This document shows positions 8,514 through 17,706 of a DNA stretch of 54,178 bases, piece after piece. The stretch covers positions 6,408-60,585 of the forward strand of contig SVNL01000003.1 in the NCBI GenBank assembly GCA_015066925.1, read 5' to 3'. The notes under the pieces are model-generated. The model ran no database searches. It was not told where the DNA came from and worked only from the letters and a program-made list of their open reading frames with translations. Source of the stretch: Ruminococcus sp. (GTDB taxonomy: Bacteria > Bacillota > Clostridia > Oscillospirales > Ruminococcaceae). Position numbers and translations under genes: made by a program. The stretch's first letter is position 1. Each line of letters opens with the position of its first letter.

Positions 8514-8595
8514 ACTGCTCTTCTTTTTTTATCTTAAAAATCATTCTGAATATTCCCGAAAGCATTTTAGGGCTTCTGATAACTACTATTTTCAT
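8512..8595 (-). CDS. spoVM: stage V sporulation protein M (SpoVM)
   Basis: A 27-codon gene with a strong SD (AAGGAGG, seven bases before ATG). The peptide starts MKIVVIRSPK and keeps the SpoVM pattern position by position: Lys2, Pro9, Lys10, Leu12, Gly14, Ile15, Arg17, then a basic tail. SpoVM is an amphipathic helix that binds the convex forespore membrane and anchors SpoIVA at the base of the spore coat; Pro9 keeps it shallow in the membrane. The position right after thiN at the end of the prpC-prkC-rsgA-thiN block is the same as in Bacillus. The small size hides it from normal gene calling. Residue pattern plus synteny make the call firm. Confidence 0.9.
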   Translation of the reverse strand: MKIVVIRSPKMLSGIFRMIFKIKKEEQ

Positions 8596-8617
8596 ATGTA
8601 TCCCTCCTTACACTTTC

Positions 8618-8646
8618 ATTATATTCAGTTCTGAAAAAAATGTTAT
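8618..8646 (-). promoter_or_regulatory. possible promoter just upstream of spoVM
   Basis: Minus strand: ATAACA (8641-8646), 17-base spacer, TATAAT (8618-8623). The -10 is perfect, the -35 is 4/6 and overlaps the thiN stop. I did not see a clear sigma-E-type element, which would be expected for spoVM in Bacillus. Confidence 0.35.
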
Positions 8647-9260
8647 TAATCCGAGCAGATTATAAGTGCCGTTCCCTCTTCAATTTCAATTACTGCTTCT
8701 TCGCTTTCTATCTCATTGCTTACACCAAGAGGAAAATCTACGTTTAACGCTGTATTTTCAAGCTCATACTTAACTCCGCTGAGCTTCTTTATTTTAAGCT
8801 CTCCGCCGTATGCAAAAACAGAAAGGTATTTCTTCTCGCTAAAAAGCCTGTGAACGCCCTCTGAGAGCATATACGTCTTATTTTGGCTTTCCTCAAGGTA
8901 TGCTCTTACTCCATGCTCCATTGCATATTTCAGAGTCTGTACATTAGCTATAGTATGGTCGAAACGTCCGCCATATCCGCCATATATCATTATCTCGTCA
9001 AAGCCTCTTGATATAGCCTGTTTTACTGCCATAAGAGTATCGGTATCATCCTTTTCGGGTTTGCAACTGATACATTCAGTATCTTGCGGAATGTCTCCCG
9101 AATATGAATCAAAATCTCCTATTACAAGGTCGGGAGCTATTTTCAATCTTTGAGCATGCTTTAATCCGCTGTCGGCACATATTATATAATCCGTATCCTT
9201 TATTTCGATAAAATTGTACTCTTCAAGCTCTCCGCCCGAAAATATACAGCATCTTTTCAT
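8646..9260 (-). CDS. thiN: thiamine pyrophosphokinase
   Basis: ThiN transfers pyrophosphate from ATP to thiamine to make thiamine pyrophosphate. The 204-residue protein begins MKRCCIFSGGE and has the family motifs DYIICADSG, PDLVIGDFDS and the KDDTDT loop, with GGRFDH in the centre. The start is the ATG at 9260, one base after the rsgA stop, with GGGAG inside the rsgA end as SD; a longer reading frame overlapping rsgA is not supported. The rsgA-thiN-spoVM order matches Bacillus except that rpe is absent. Confidence 0.92.
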   Translation of the reverse strand: MKRCCIFSGGELEEYNFIEIKDTDYIICADSGLKHAQRLKIAPDLVIGDFDSYSGDIPQDTECISCKPEKDDTDTLMAVKQAISRGFDEIMIYGGYGGRFDHTIANVQTLKYAMEHGVRAYLEESQNKTYMLSEGVHRLFSEKKYLSVFAYGGELKIKKLSGVKYELENTALNVDFPLGVSNEIESEEAVIEIEEGTALIICSD

Positions 9261-9261
9261 T

Positions 9262-10140
9262 TTAAAGCTCCCATTCCTTGATTTTCTTTGCTTCCTCATA
9301 CATTTCGCAATAGCTGCTGTGACGGCTTTCGGATATTTTTCCGTCATTTTTTGCGGCAATTACACTACAGCCCTTTTCGCAGATATGAGCACAATCGCTG
9401 AATTTACAGTCATCGGAATACTCTGCAAATTCTCTGAAACAGCCTGCTAAGTCCTCTTTAAAAATTATATCGTATTTATTCGTTTCAAATGTTGAAAATC
9501 CGGGAGTATCAGCGATATATCCTTCGCATATTTTATAAAGCTCTGCGTGACGAGTTGTATGACGTCCTCTTCCGAGCTTTTCGCTTATTTCTCCTGTAGG
9601 TATAGCAAGCCCTGCATCTATTGCATTCAGAAGTGTAGACTTACCTGCTCCCGAATTTCCTGTAAACGCACTTATTTTGCCCTTTAAAAGCTCCTTTACG
9701 CTTTCTATGGTACTGCTGTCGGAATAATCAACAGCTATAACCTTTATTCCTATTCTGCTGTATATCGACATTATATTTTCATAATCCGACAAGTCAGTTT
9801 TCGTTATTACTATTACAGGCTCGATTTTCTTATACTCTGCAATTGCTATGAATTTATCAAGCAAAAGAAGATTTGGCGACGGCTTACACGTTGATACTAC
9901 AAAAATAAGCCTGTCCAGATTTGCAAGCGGAGGTCTTATTATACAATTTTTTCTGTCGGAAATTTTAGTGATTACTCCGTCTGAAAACTCTACATAATCT
10001 CCGACATATGGACTTATACCCTTGTTTCTGAATACTCCTCTTGCTTTACACTCATATATACCGTCAGGGGACTCTATTGTATAGAGTCCCCCAAGACATT
10101 TGGTTATTATTCCTGTTTTGATTTTATTATCTACTGTCAT
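9262..10140 (-). CDS. rsgA: ribosome small subunit-dependent GTPase RsgA
   Basis: RsgA is a circularly permuted GTPase that checks late 30S assembly. The 292-residue protein has an N-terminal OB fold (about 8-65), the permuted G motifs in the order G4 TKTD (113-116), G1 GNSGAGKS (161-168), G3 DTPG (211-214), then the zinc site C245-x4-C250-x-H252-x5-C258. The ATG at 10140 with GGAG six bases upstream is preferred over a TTG ten codons earlier. The gene lies 35 bases after prkC, as in Bacillus where PrkC phosphorylates this GTPase. Confidence 0.95.
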   Translation of the reverse strand: MTVDNKIKTGIITKCLGGLYTIESPDGIYECKARGVFRNKGISPYVGDYVEFSDGVITKISDRKNCIIRPPLANLDRLIFVVSTCKPSPNLLLLDKFIAIAEYKKIEPVIVITKTDLSDYENIMSIYSRIGIKVIAVDYSDSSTIESVKELLKGKISAFTGNSGAGKSTLLNAIDAGLAIPTGEISEKLGRGRHTTRHAELYKICEGYIADTPGFSTFETNKYDIIFKEDLAGCFREFAEYSDDCKFSDCAHICEKGCSVIAAKNDGKISESRHSSYCEMYEEAKKIKEWEL

Positions 10141-10175
10141 AATTTCTCCAAATTTATAAGCAAACGACAATATTA

Positions 10176-12494
10176 TTATGCGGCATTATTCCATGGCTGA
10201 TTGGAATTCCAATACTGATTTTCATTCCAATACTGCTGCTGTACATTCCCCTGTGGCTGCTGTGCAGGTGCTTCTGTAGGAGCCTGTGTTGGCGGTGGAG
10301 GAGCCTGCGTTGGCGGCTCTGTCGGAGGTGGTGTAGGAGCCTGCGTTGGTGGCTCTGTCGGAGGTGGTGTAGGAGCCTGCGTTGGCGGCTCTGTCGGAGG
10401 TTCTGTAGGCGGTTCTGTCGGAGGAATATAAATTCCGTCAACTGCCGAGAACGCTCCTGCTATATCTTCGCTAAGTGTTCTGTAGCTCTTATTTGCAAAG
10501 TCAAATGTATATGTTCCAAGAGTTACTGTTTTGGAATTATTTCTGTTTGTAAGAGTTACTATTACATTTGCAGCCTCACCCTGTCCGGGTACTTCAACTG
10601 TTACCTGCGGCATCTGCGGAGCTATAATTGTTCCGCTTGATACTGAGCTTGGTTTGCCGTCAACGATAAAGTCAAGCTCAAATCTTCCCTCTGCATCGCT
10701 TGGAAGTTTAAGTGAGTATGATACAGCACCCTCAGGTATTACACCGTTACTTACATAAAGTGTAATTTCAGTACCCGATTCAACAACCTCATCAGGAGCG
10801 ATACTCTGTTCAAATACTATTCCCTCAGGCTCATAAGACGGTGCTTCAACAGGAAGTACCTTAAGGCCTCTGTACGAACAAAGCTGTTCTGCGTTTTCAA
10901 AGGTTTTTCCTACAAGGTTAACAACCTTTATCTGCTCTGTATTTTTACCCATACTTACAAAGAGAATAACCTTTGTACCAGGCTCAACAGGAGTACCTGC
11001 TTCAGGCTCAGTTCTTATAACCTGACCTTCTTCAAGCTCATCACTTGATTCCTCACGCTTTTCGGCGACAAGTCCAAGCTCTGTAAGACTTCTTTGTGCC
11101 AGCATAAAGTTCTGGTCAAATACATCAGGTACATTTACGGTTTTAAGTCCAAGACTTACCTTAACCTTAACCTGTGTTGCTTTATTTACAGGAGTATTCG
11201 GCTCAATGCTCTGTTCGAAAATACAGTCCTTCTGCATTTCGTTATACTCTGTACCCTCGTTTACGATTTTTATGGATTTACCGTATTTTTTAAGTGCTTC
11301 ATTGTAATCCATACCGATAAGTGACGGCATTTTTACTGAGTTACTGCTCTTGCTGTCACCTAAAATTGTTCCCTTTAAAAGTGCGAAAAGGAACACTACT
11401 GCTACGATAATTACTACGATTGTAACCGCTGTAAGTACAGGAACAAGCAATGATGAACGACGTTCCTCTTCCTCATCGTCTTCATCTTCATCGTATTCAT
11501 CATCATAGTAATCGCCGCTGTTTTTGTAATATTCCGAATCGTCATCTGCAGGCGGAAGCGGTATTTTATCATTTGTCTGTTCTTCCGAATTTATTGCCGC
11601 AAAGAATCGGGTTCTGTCGCTTTCTTCTTCCATAGCGTCCTCCGTATAATATCCGAAATTAATTTCAGGATTATTTTTAAAATCTTCGATGTCGCTTATC
11701 ATTTCAGATGTTGTCTGATAACGTTCGTCCGGAGATTTTTCCATTGCTTTAAGAATTATTTCCTCAAGTCCGTCAGGGATATTAGGATTTACTGCCTTAG
11801 GACGTTCAGGAATATCGTGCATATGCATTACAGCGATTGAAACAGGGTTATCTGTATCAAAAGGTTTCTTTCCTGTAAGCATTTCATAGAGCATTACGCC
11901 GACTGAGTAGATATCACTTCTTTCATCGGTAACATCGCCCTTTGCCTGTTCAGGACTTATATAATGCACGCTTCCGATTGCCTGGTCAGTAGCAGTTTTT
12001 CCTTCTTCTCTTGCAAATTTTGCAATTCCGAAATCCATGACCTTGATTGTTCCGTCGGTAAACATCATTATATTCTGTGGCTTTATATCACGATGTACAA
12101 CGCCTTTATCATGTGCATGCTGGAGTGCTCTTAAAATCTGTATTACAAAATGAACTGTATCCTTCCAGCTTAAAACCTTTTCTTCTTCGATATACTCTTT
12201 AAGCGTAATTCCGTCGATATATTCCATTATGATATACTGGATTTTATCTGAAAATCCGACATCATATATTCTTACGATATTAGGGTGCGAGAGAACGGCA
12301 ATTGCCTTTGATTCATTTCTGAAGCGTCTTAAAAACTCTTCATTCTCTGCAAATTCCTTTTTAAGAATTTTAATTGCAACAGGCTTATTATCAATTACAT
12401 CTGTACCCTTATAAACGTCCGCCATTCCGCCGACGCCTATAAGCTCGGTAATTTCATACCTGCCGTCAAGCTTTTTGCCTATGTTTTTATCCAT
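10176..12494 (-). CDS. prkC: PASTA-domain Ser/Thr protein kinase PrkC/Stk
   Basis: A membrane kinase that senses cell-wall fragments through external PASTA domains. The N-terminal kinase (about 12-275) has the glycine loop GVGGMADVYKG, Lys42, HRDIKPQN (Asp136) and DFG (Asp154). An acidic stretch (about 318-344) precedes a single membrane helix (about 349-373). Three PASTA repeats follow (about 388-450, 452-517, 523-585), then another beta-rich segment. The tail is unusual: a Pro/Thr/Glu/Gln repeat region and a final stretch rich in Trp, Gln and Asn. SD GGAGG lies upstream, and the gene is 18 bases after prpC, its cognate phosphatase. 772 residues is longer than the roughly 650 usual in Bacillus, due to the tail. 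Confidence 0.95.
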   Translation of the reverse strand: MDKNIGKKLDGRYEITELIGVGGMADVYKGTDVIDNKPVAIKILKKEFAENEEFLRRFRNESKAIAVLSHPNIVRIYDVGFSDKIQYIIMEYIDGITLKEYIEEEKVLSWKDTVHFVIQILRALQHAHDKGVVHRDIKPQNIMMFTDGTIKVMDFGIAKFAREEGKTATDQAIGSVHYISPEQAKGDVTDERSDIYSVGVMLYEMLTGKKPFDTDNPVSIAVMHMHDIPERPKAVNPNIPDGLEEIILKAMEKSPDERYQTTSEMISDIEDFKNNPEINFGYYTEDAMEEESDRTRFFAAINSEEQTNDKIPLPPADDDSEYYKNSGDYYDDEYDEDEDDEEEERRSSLLVPVLTAVTIVVIIVAVVFLFALLKGTILGDSKSSNSVKMPSLIGMDYNEALKKYGKSIKIVNEGTEYNEMQKDCIFEQSIEPNTPVNKATQVKVKVSLGLKTVNVPDVFDQNFMLAQRSLTELGLVAEKREESSDELEEGQVIRTEPEAGTPVEPGTKVILFVSMGKNTEQIKVVNLVGKTFENAEQLCSYRGLKVLPVEAPSYEPEGIVFEQSIAPDEVVESGTEITLYVSNGVIPEGAVSYSLKLPSDAEGRFELDFIVDGKPSSVSSGTIIAPQMPQVTVEVPGQGEAANVIVTLTNRNNSKTVTLGTYTFDFANKSYRTLSEDIAGAFSAVDGIYIPPTEPPTEPPTEPPTQAPTPPPTEPPTQAPTPPPTEPPTQAPPPPTQAPTEAPAQQPQGNVQQQYWNENQYWNSNQPWNNAA
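10280..10424. repeat. GC-rich direct repeats encoding the PrkC proline/threonine tail
   Basis: Tandem imperfect repeats in the prkC 3' part, encoding PPTEPP and PPTQAPTP units on the minus strand. The block is more GC-rich than its surroundings and would be prone to length change by slippage. Confidence 0.8.
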
Positions 12495-12512
12495 TATAAT
12501 TATCCTCCACTA

Positions 12513-13238
12513 TTAATCGGTAATTAAAGCAACTGTTATATTATCTCGCCCACCCTTACTGTATGCAAGCTTTACAAGCTCCTGTGCAACAGTTTCGAAA
12601 GGCGTATCAACTATTACCTCATATATTTCATCATTGCTGCTGTATCCGGAAAGTCCGTCTGAACATAACAACAAGCTGATTTTATCGTCATAATCAAGAA
12701 TAAATGTATCTATCTGAACTGTTTTATCCACACCCACTGCTCTTATAAGCATATTTTTCTGTGGATGATTTACAAGCTCATCTTCTGAAATTTTTCCCTG
12801 TTCATAGAGCAATGCGGCTACATTATGGTCTGTCGTAACCTGACAAAGGCCTTCTTCTGTTATAACATAGCATCTGCTGTCGCCTACATTTGCGATATAT
12901 GCGGCTTTTTCATTTACAAATGCCGCTACACAGGTTGTACCCATACCAAAGTTTTTATAATCAAAACGTGCTTTTGTATATATTACGGAATTTGCGGCTG
13001 AAATTGACGCTATAAGCAGCTTTCGTATTTCTTCGTCTTCAAGCTCTTCACTATATCCCTCGCTGAAACGGCTTATAACCTCTTCAATGGCAATTGCACT
13101 TGCTTCTTTGCCTGCTCTTTCGCCGCCCATACCGTCACACACGACTGCGAGGATATTTTCTCCGAAATACTCACATTTTACCATATCCTGGTTTTCATCT
13201 CGTCTTAAACCTATATCTGTTAAAGCTGTATGCCTCAA
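12513..13238 (-). CDS. prpC: PP2C-type protein phosphatase PrpC
   Basis: A 241-residue PPM-family phosphatase that removes phosphate from PrkC and its targets. Visible metal-site motifs are the N-terminal RxxNED-like segment LRRDENQD, CDGMGGERAGKEAS (about 34-47), VGDSR and LLCSDGLSG, with GGRDNITV near the C-terminus. The start is TTG at 13238: its TTGA overlaps the rlmN stop and GGAGGTG inside rlmN gives a good SD. Translational coupling with rlmN is likely. Confidence 0.94.
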   Translation of the reverse strand: MRHTALTDIGLRRDENQDMVKCEYFGENILAVVCDGMGGERAGKEASAIAIEEVISRFSEGYSEELEDEEIRKLLIASISAANSVIYTKARFDYKNFGMGTTCVAAFVNEKAAYIANVGDSRCYVITEEGLCQVTTDHNVAALLYEQGKISEDELVNHPQKNMLIRAVGVDKTVQIDTFILDYDDKISLLLCSDGLSGYSSNDEIYEVIVDTPFETVAQELVKLAYSKGGRDNITVALITD

Positions 13239-14290
13239 TCTTCCGCACCTCCGTTCTCTTTATTTTTTAATGCGTCACGTCTTAGCTGTCCGCACGCTGC
13301 TTCTATATCACTTCCGAGAGTTCTTCTTACAGTAGCATTTATACCTCTCTTCTGAAGATATTCGGCAAATTTTTCAACGCCCTCTCTTGCCGTCTTGAAA
13401 TTCCTCTCCTTAACCTTATTTACAGGGATAAGGTTAACGTGACAATTGATACCTCGTATAAGGTCAGCAAGCTTATCGGCATCTGCCTTTGATGAATTCA
13501 CATCATCAATTACGGCATATTCAAAAGTAACACGTCTGCCTGTTTCGTCGACATAATATCTGCACGCTCTAATAAGCTCGTTAATATTATATGTATTATT
13601 TACAGGCATTATTTCGCTTCTTCTGTCGTTATCGGCACTATGAAGCGATACTGAAAGCGTAAGCCCCAGTCTGAGCTTTGCAAGCTCATATATTTTCGGA
13701 ACTATTCCGCATGTTGAAACCGTAACGTGTCTTAAGCTCAGATTATTACCCTCAGGAGCAGAAATGAGCCTGAAAAATTTAACTACATTATCATAGTTAT
13801 CTAACGGCTCTCCGATACCCATAAGCACGATACCCGAAACACGTATTCCGGCATTTTTTTCTGTTTCATAAATCTGCATAAGAATTTCTGACGGTTCAAG
13901 GCTTCTTACATATCCTGCAATAGCGGACGCACAAAATCTGCATCCCATTTTACATCCAACCTGAGTTGACACACAAATACTGTAACCATAATTATATTTC
14001 ATCAGTACTGTTTCGACATAATTGCCGTCAGAAAGCCCATATAGATATTTTACAGTATTATCTATACAAGATTCAAGCCTTTTTGCTATAAATAGACTTT
14101 TTATACAAAAACATTGATTCAGCAAGCCACGCAATTGGACAGATATGTTAGTCATTTCATCAAAGTCAGATACTCTTTTCTGATGGAGCCATTGAAAAAT
14201 CTGTTTTGCGCGAAATTTCTTTTCGCCAAGCTTCACAAGCTCGTCCTCAAGCTCTGAAAGACTCAACGACATTATGTCAATTTTGCTCAA
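13235..14290 (-). CDS. rlmN: dual-specificity RNA methyltransferase RlmN
   Basis: A radical SAM enzyme that methylates C2 of A2503 in 23S rRNA and A37 in tRNAs. The iron-sulfur cysteines are C113-x3-C117-x2-C120 (CKMGCRFC), and the catalytic C-terminal cysteine is C333 in AACGQL. 351 residues is typical. The start is TTG at 14290 with AGGTG as SD inside and after the rsmB stop. Order rsmB-rlmN-prpC-prkC is conserved in Firmicutes. Confidence 0.95.
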   Translation of the reverse strand: MSKIDIMSLSLSELEDELVKLGEKKFRAKQIFQWLHQKRVSDFDEMTNISVQLRGLLNQCFCIKSLFIAKRLESCIDNTVKYLYGLSDGNYVETVLMKYNYGYSICVSTQVGCKMGCRFCASAIAGYVRSLEPSEILMQIYETEKNAGIRVSGIVLMGIGEPLDNYDNVVKFFRLISAPEGNNLSLRHVTVSTCGIVPKIYELAKLRLGLTLSVSLHSADNDRRSEIMPVNNTYNINELIRACRYYVDETGRRVTFEYAVIDDVNSSKADADKLADLIRGINCHVNLIPVNKVKERNFKTAREGVEKFAEYLQKRGINATVRRTLGSDIEAACGQLRRDALKNKENGGAED

Positions 14291-14294
14291 GCAA

Positions 14295-15602
14295 TCACCT
14301 TACTTTTCTGATTTTTGAGATAAAAAATCCATCTGAACCAAAATACTTCGGAAAAATCGAAGCATAAAAACTGCCAAACGGTTCGCCGAAATCCTCAAGA
14401 AAGCTTACACCCTCAATTTCCGGATGATTTTCAATAAGCTTCTCAATAACTCTTTCATTTTCCTCTTTACGCAGAGTACACGTTGAATAAACCATTTCTC
14501 CGCCAACTTCAAGATAATTAAGTGCATTTTCGGCTATTTTATATTGTATAGTCGGAAGTCCTTCAAAATCCGACGGATTTTTATATTTTATTTCGGGTTT
14601 GCGTCTTATTACTCCCAAACCTGAGCACGGAACGTCACAGAGTATTTTGCTGAACTTCGGAAGCTTTTCGTTATAGACCGATGCATCTGCCGCCATTGTT
14701 TTTATATTCTCAAGTCCAAGTCGTTTTGCACCATCAGCAATAAGCTTTACTCTTTTTTCATGAAGGTCGCAGGCATAAATCTCACCCTTACCGTTCATCA
14801 TCTCTGCCATTGTAAACGTTTTTCCTCCGGGTGCTGAACAAAGGTCAAGAACCTTATCGTCCGCTGTAGGATTCAGTGCGCGGCAACAAAGCTGTGAAGC
14901 CTTATCCTGAACGTGAAGCAGTCCGTTTTTGAATGCATCTGTTGCGGTTACATCTCCGCCGTCAAGCTCGTAGCAATTTTCAAGCAGTAAGCTCTTTTCT
15001 GCTTTTATATTTCCAAGCTGTGAAATTATTTCATCTTCTGTTGCTTTAAGCGTATTAAATCTTACCGTTACAGGTGGTTTCTTTAATGCGTCAGACAGCA
15101 AATCAGTCATATTCTCCATTCCGTAATCTGCAATAAAGCTGTCTATCATCCATACAGGTGCAGAATACTCTATTGAAGAGGAAATAAGTATATCCATAGG
15201 AATAGCATACTGCTTATCACGTCTGATTAAATTTCTGAGCACCGCATTGACCATTCCCGACGCACTTGCCTTTTTAAACTTTTTTGCAAGCGTTACACTT
15301 TCATTGACAGCGGCATTATCAGGAATATTATCCATAAAAAGAAGCTGATAAACTCCGCATCTTAATATATTCAGCACTGTTAAATCAAGCTTTTCTATCG
15401 GACGTTTAACAAGCTGTGAAATAATATAATCAAGCGTTATTTTACGTTCAATAACTCCGTAGTATATTACAGAGCAAAGACGCTTATCCCTATCGGACAT
15501 TTCAGATTTTTCAAGTCCGCTTCCAAGCTGTATATTTGAATAGCTGCCGCTTCTGAACGTTTTGTCCAGAAGCTGTACAGCGAGAAATCTGGGGTCTTTC
15601 AT
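14295..15602 (-). CDS. rsmB: 16S rRNA (cytosine967-C5)-methyltransferase RsmB
   Basis: RsmB methylates C967 of 16S rRNA with SAM. The 435-residue protein has a NusB-like helical RNA-binding domain (about 1-140) and a C-terminal Rossmann methyltransferase with the SAM motif DLCSAPGGKT, CDVPCSGLG (one catalytic Cys) and YSTCTL (second Cys). It starts one base after the upstream protease stop, whose last codons supply the SD AAGGCGG. Confidence 0.95.
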   Translation of the reverse strand: MKDPRFLAVQLLDKTFRSGSYSNIQLGSGLEKSEMSDRDKRLCSVIYYGVIERKITLDYIISQLVKRPIEKLDLTVLNILRCGVYQLLFMDNIPDNAAVNESVTLAKKFKKASASGMVNAVLRNLIRRDKQYAIPMDILISSSIEYSAPVWMIDSFIADYGMENMTDLLSDALKKPPVTVRFNTLKATEDEIISQLGNIKAEKSLLLENCYELDGGDVTATDAFKNGLLHVQDKASQLCCRALNPTADDKVLDLCSAPGGKTFTMAEMMNGKGEIYACDLHEKRVKLIADGAKRLGLENIKTMAADASVYNEKLPKFSKILCDVPCSGLGVIRRKPEIKYKNPSDFEGLPTIQYKIAENALNYLEVGGEMVYSTCTLRKEENERVIEKLIENHPEIEGVSFLEDFGEPFGSFYASIFPKYFGSDGFFISKIRKVR

Positions 15603-15603
15603 A

Positions 15604-16272
15604 TTACCGCCTTCTGTTTGCCATAAGAATAAGTCTTATAAGTGTTACAACAGCTGCGAAAAGTGCTGCAACGTAAGTCAAAGCTGCTGCTGTAAGAACC
15701 TTTCTTGCCTGTGCATTTTCTTCACCCTCGAGATATGCACATCCCTCAAGAGTCTTCAATGCTCTTGAGCTTGCGTTGAATTCAACAGGCAGGGTTACAA
15801 GCTGGAATACAACTACGGCTACATAAAGCCATATTCCTATTGTAGTAAAAATATTAAAGCCGCCCATTAAAAATCCTATTAATATAAGAGGATATGAAAG
15901 TGTTGAACCAAACTGTGTAACAGGAATAATAGCTGTTCTTATTTTTATCGGAGTATATTCCTGTGCATGCTGAACTGCATGACCACATTCATGAGCCGCT
16001 ACACCAATTGCGGCAACAGATGTCTGACCATAAACGGTATCTGAAAGTCTTACTACATTTTCTCTTGGATCATAATGGTCGCTGAGATTTCCGCTTACAC
16101 GTTCTATTCCTACATTATATAAGCCATTTTCGTCAAGTATTTTTCTTGCAACCTGTTCTGCTGTATATCCTCTGTTGCTGTAAACCTTGCTGTATTTCTT
16201 GAATGTACTTTTTACGTTGAACGATGCCCACATTGAAACTAAAAGTGCAATTAAAAGCAAAATAATATCCAT
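15604..16272 (-). CDS. YugP-like membrane zinc metallopeptidase
   Basis: A 222-residue protein of the neutral zinc metallopeptidase family (Zn_peptidase_2, YugP). It has an N-terminal membrane helix (about 2-20), the zinc motif AAHECGHAVQHA with HExxH, and hydrophobic segments at about 120-165 and 195-218. The substrate is unknown. Insertion between fmt and rsmB is not the Bacillus order but occurs in Clostridia. It starts 17 bases after fmt, with a GGAGGG-type SD. Confidence 0.88.
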   Translation of the reverse strand: MDIILLLIALLVSMWASFNVKSTFKKYSKVYSNRGYTAEQVARKILDENGLYNVGIERVSGNLSDHYDPRENVVRLSDTVYGQTSVAAIGVAAHECGHAVQHAQEYTPIKIRTAIIPVTQFGSTLSYPLILIGFLMGGFNIFTTIGIWLYVAVVVFQLVTLPVEFNASSRALKTLEGCAYLEGEENAQARKVLTAAALTYVAALFAAVVTLIRLILMANRRR

Positions 16273-16289
16273 AGTACCCTCCTAGATAT

Positions 16290-17228
16290 TTATCCCAGAA
16301 TTATTCCCTTTGTTAGTTTTTTTCCTCTAAGAAAATCTGCTGTTTTCATACGTTTGCTTCCTTCAAGCTGTATTTCTTCGAATGTTATAATTTTTCCGTC
16401 GCCGCATTTTACGCCAAAGCTTTCTGCATCTGTTATTTCACCGTTTGCGGCATTTGTATTTTCTGCCCCTGAAATCGTACTGCGATAAATCTTTAATCTT
16501 TTACCGTCAAGCATTGTAAAGCCTGTTATTCCTCTGATTATATTATGAATTTTCTCTGCAGACTCACTGAAATCAAGCTGACTCATTTCCTTTTTTATCA
16601 TTGGTGAATAACACGACAACTCGTCATTTTGTTTTTCGGGAGCTAATTTCCCTGCTTTAAGAGCAGTTATTGTTTCTGCAAGAAGCTCTCCGCCCATTAC
16701 AGAAAGTCTGTCCCAAAGCTCTTGAGCTGTTTCATTTTCGCCTATTTCAGTTTCTGATTTAAGGAGCATATCTCCTGTATCAAGACCTACGTCCATAAGC
16801 ATAGATGTCACGCCTGTTTTCTTTTCGCCGTTAAGTATACACCACTGTATAGGTGCGGCGCCTCTGTAACGTGGAAGAAGTGAGGCATGTATATTTATAC
16901 AGCCGTATTTAGGCAATGTAAGAATTTCTTTCGGAAGTATCTGACCATAAGCTGTAACAACAATCAAGTCAGGATTTATTTCTTCCAGAATTTTCATAGC
17001 CTCTGCCGCATCATCTCCATTTCTGAGTGAAAGAGGCTGATATACGGGTATTTCATATTCCTGTGCCGCTGTTTTTACAGGAGTTGGAATCATTTTATAG
17101 CCTCTGCCCTTTGGCTTATCGGGCTGAGTAAAAACTGCCGCAACATTATCCTCGCTCTCAGCAAGAACCTTCAGGCACGGTACTGAAAAATCAGGAGTTC
17201 CCATAAAAACAATATTAAGCTTACTCAT
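16290..17228 (-). CDS. fmt: methionyl-tRNA formyltransferase
   Basis: Fmt formylates initiator Met-tRNA. The 312-residue length is standard. The N-terminal Rossmann domain starts IVFMGTPDFS and carries the catalytic Asn112-His114 in INIHASLLPRYRGAAP and Asp150 in GLDTGD; the C-terminal OB domain follows from about 210. The ATG at 17228 overlaps the def stop by one base, so the two functionally paired genes are translationally coupled. Confidence 0.97.
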   Translation of the reverse strand: MSKLNIVFMGTPDFSVPCLKVLAESEDNVAAVFTQPDKPKGRGYKMIPTPVKTAAQEYEIPVYQPLSLRNGDDAAEAMKILEEINPDLIVVTAYGQILPKEILTLPKYGCINIHASLLPRYRGAAPIQWCILNGEKKTGVTSMLMDVGLDTGDMLLKSETEIGENETAQELWDRLSVMGGELLAETITALKAGKLAPEKQNDELSCYSPMIKKEMSQLDFSESAEKIHNIIRGITGFTMLDGKRLKIYRSTISGAENTNAANGEITDAESFGVKCGDGKIITFEEIQLEGSKRMKTADFLRGKKLTKGIILG

Positions 17229-17695
17229 TATTCATCATCTCCGGGAACAACAAATTCCTCTACTATTTCGGTAAAAACATGACCGTCGAGGTGGTCGTTT
17301 TCGTGGCATACGCACTGTGCGCCAAGCTCAGAAAATGATCTTTCAAACCATTTTCCGTTTCTATCCTGTGCTTTAAGTACGCATTTCATAGGTCTTCTGA
17401 CATATCCCCATGTATCAGGACATGAAAGACAACCCTCCATAACTCTCTGCTTACCTTTTGTTTTCAATATCTGAGGATTGATTGCTTCAATTACATCATC
17501 TTCATCAAGGTGCATTATAAAAAGTCTTCTGCATACTCCGACCTGTGGACCTGCAAGACCTACTCCCTGAGCCTTATCGAGTGTTTCGTGCATATCGTCA
17601 AGAAGCTGTCCAAGCTTTTCGTCAAAAGTCTCAACAGGCTTACATACCTTGTGAAGCAATTCGTCGTCCTGAGTTAAAATCTTTCTAAGTGCCAT
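17228..17695 (-). CDS. def: peptide deformylase
   Basis: Def removes the formyl group from nascent proteins. All three family motifs are present in 155 residues: GVGLAGPQ (44-51), EGCLS (87-91) with the metal ligand Cys89, and HENDH (131-135), with the catalytic Glu and the two His ligands. A Cys precedes the HExxH where Gln is usual. It starts 11 bases after priA with GGAGG as SD. Confidence 0.97.
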   Translation of the reverse strand: MALRKILTQDDELLHKVCKPVETFDEKLGQLLDDMHETLDKAQGVGLAGPQVGVCRRLFIMHLDEDDVIEAINPQILKTKGKQRVMEGCLSCPDTWGYVRRPMKCVLKAQDRNGKWFERSFSELGAQCVCHENDHLDGHVFTEIVEEFVVPGDDE

Positions 17696-17706
17696 AATTT
17701 CCTCCG

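Noticed and set aside
10154-10441. Arg/Gln/His-rich ORF in prkC
   Set aside because: A different-frame shadow of the low-complexity Pro/Thr repeats of prkC.
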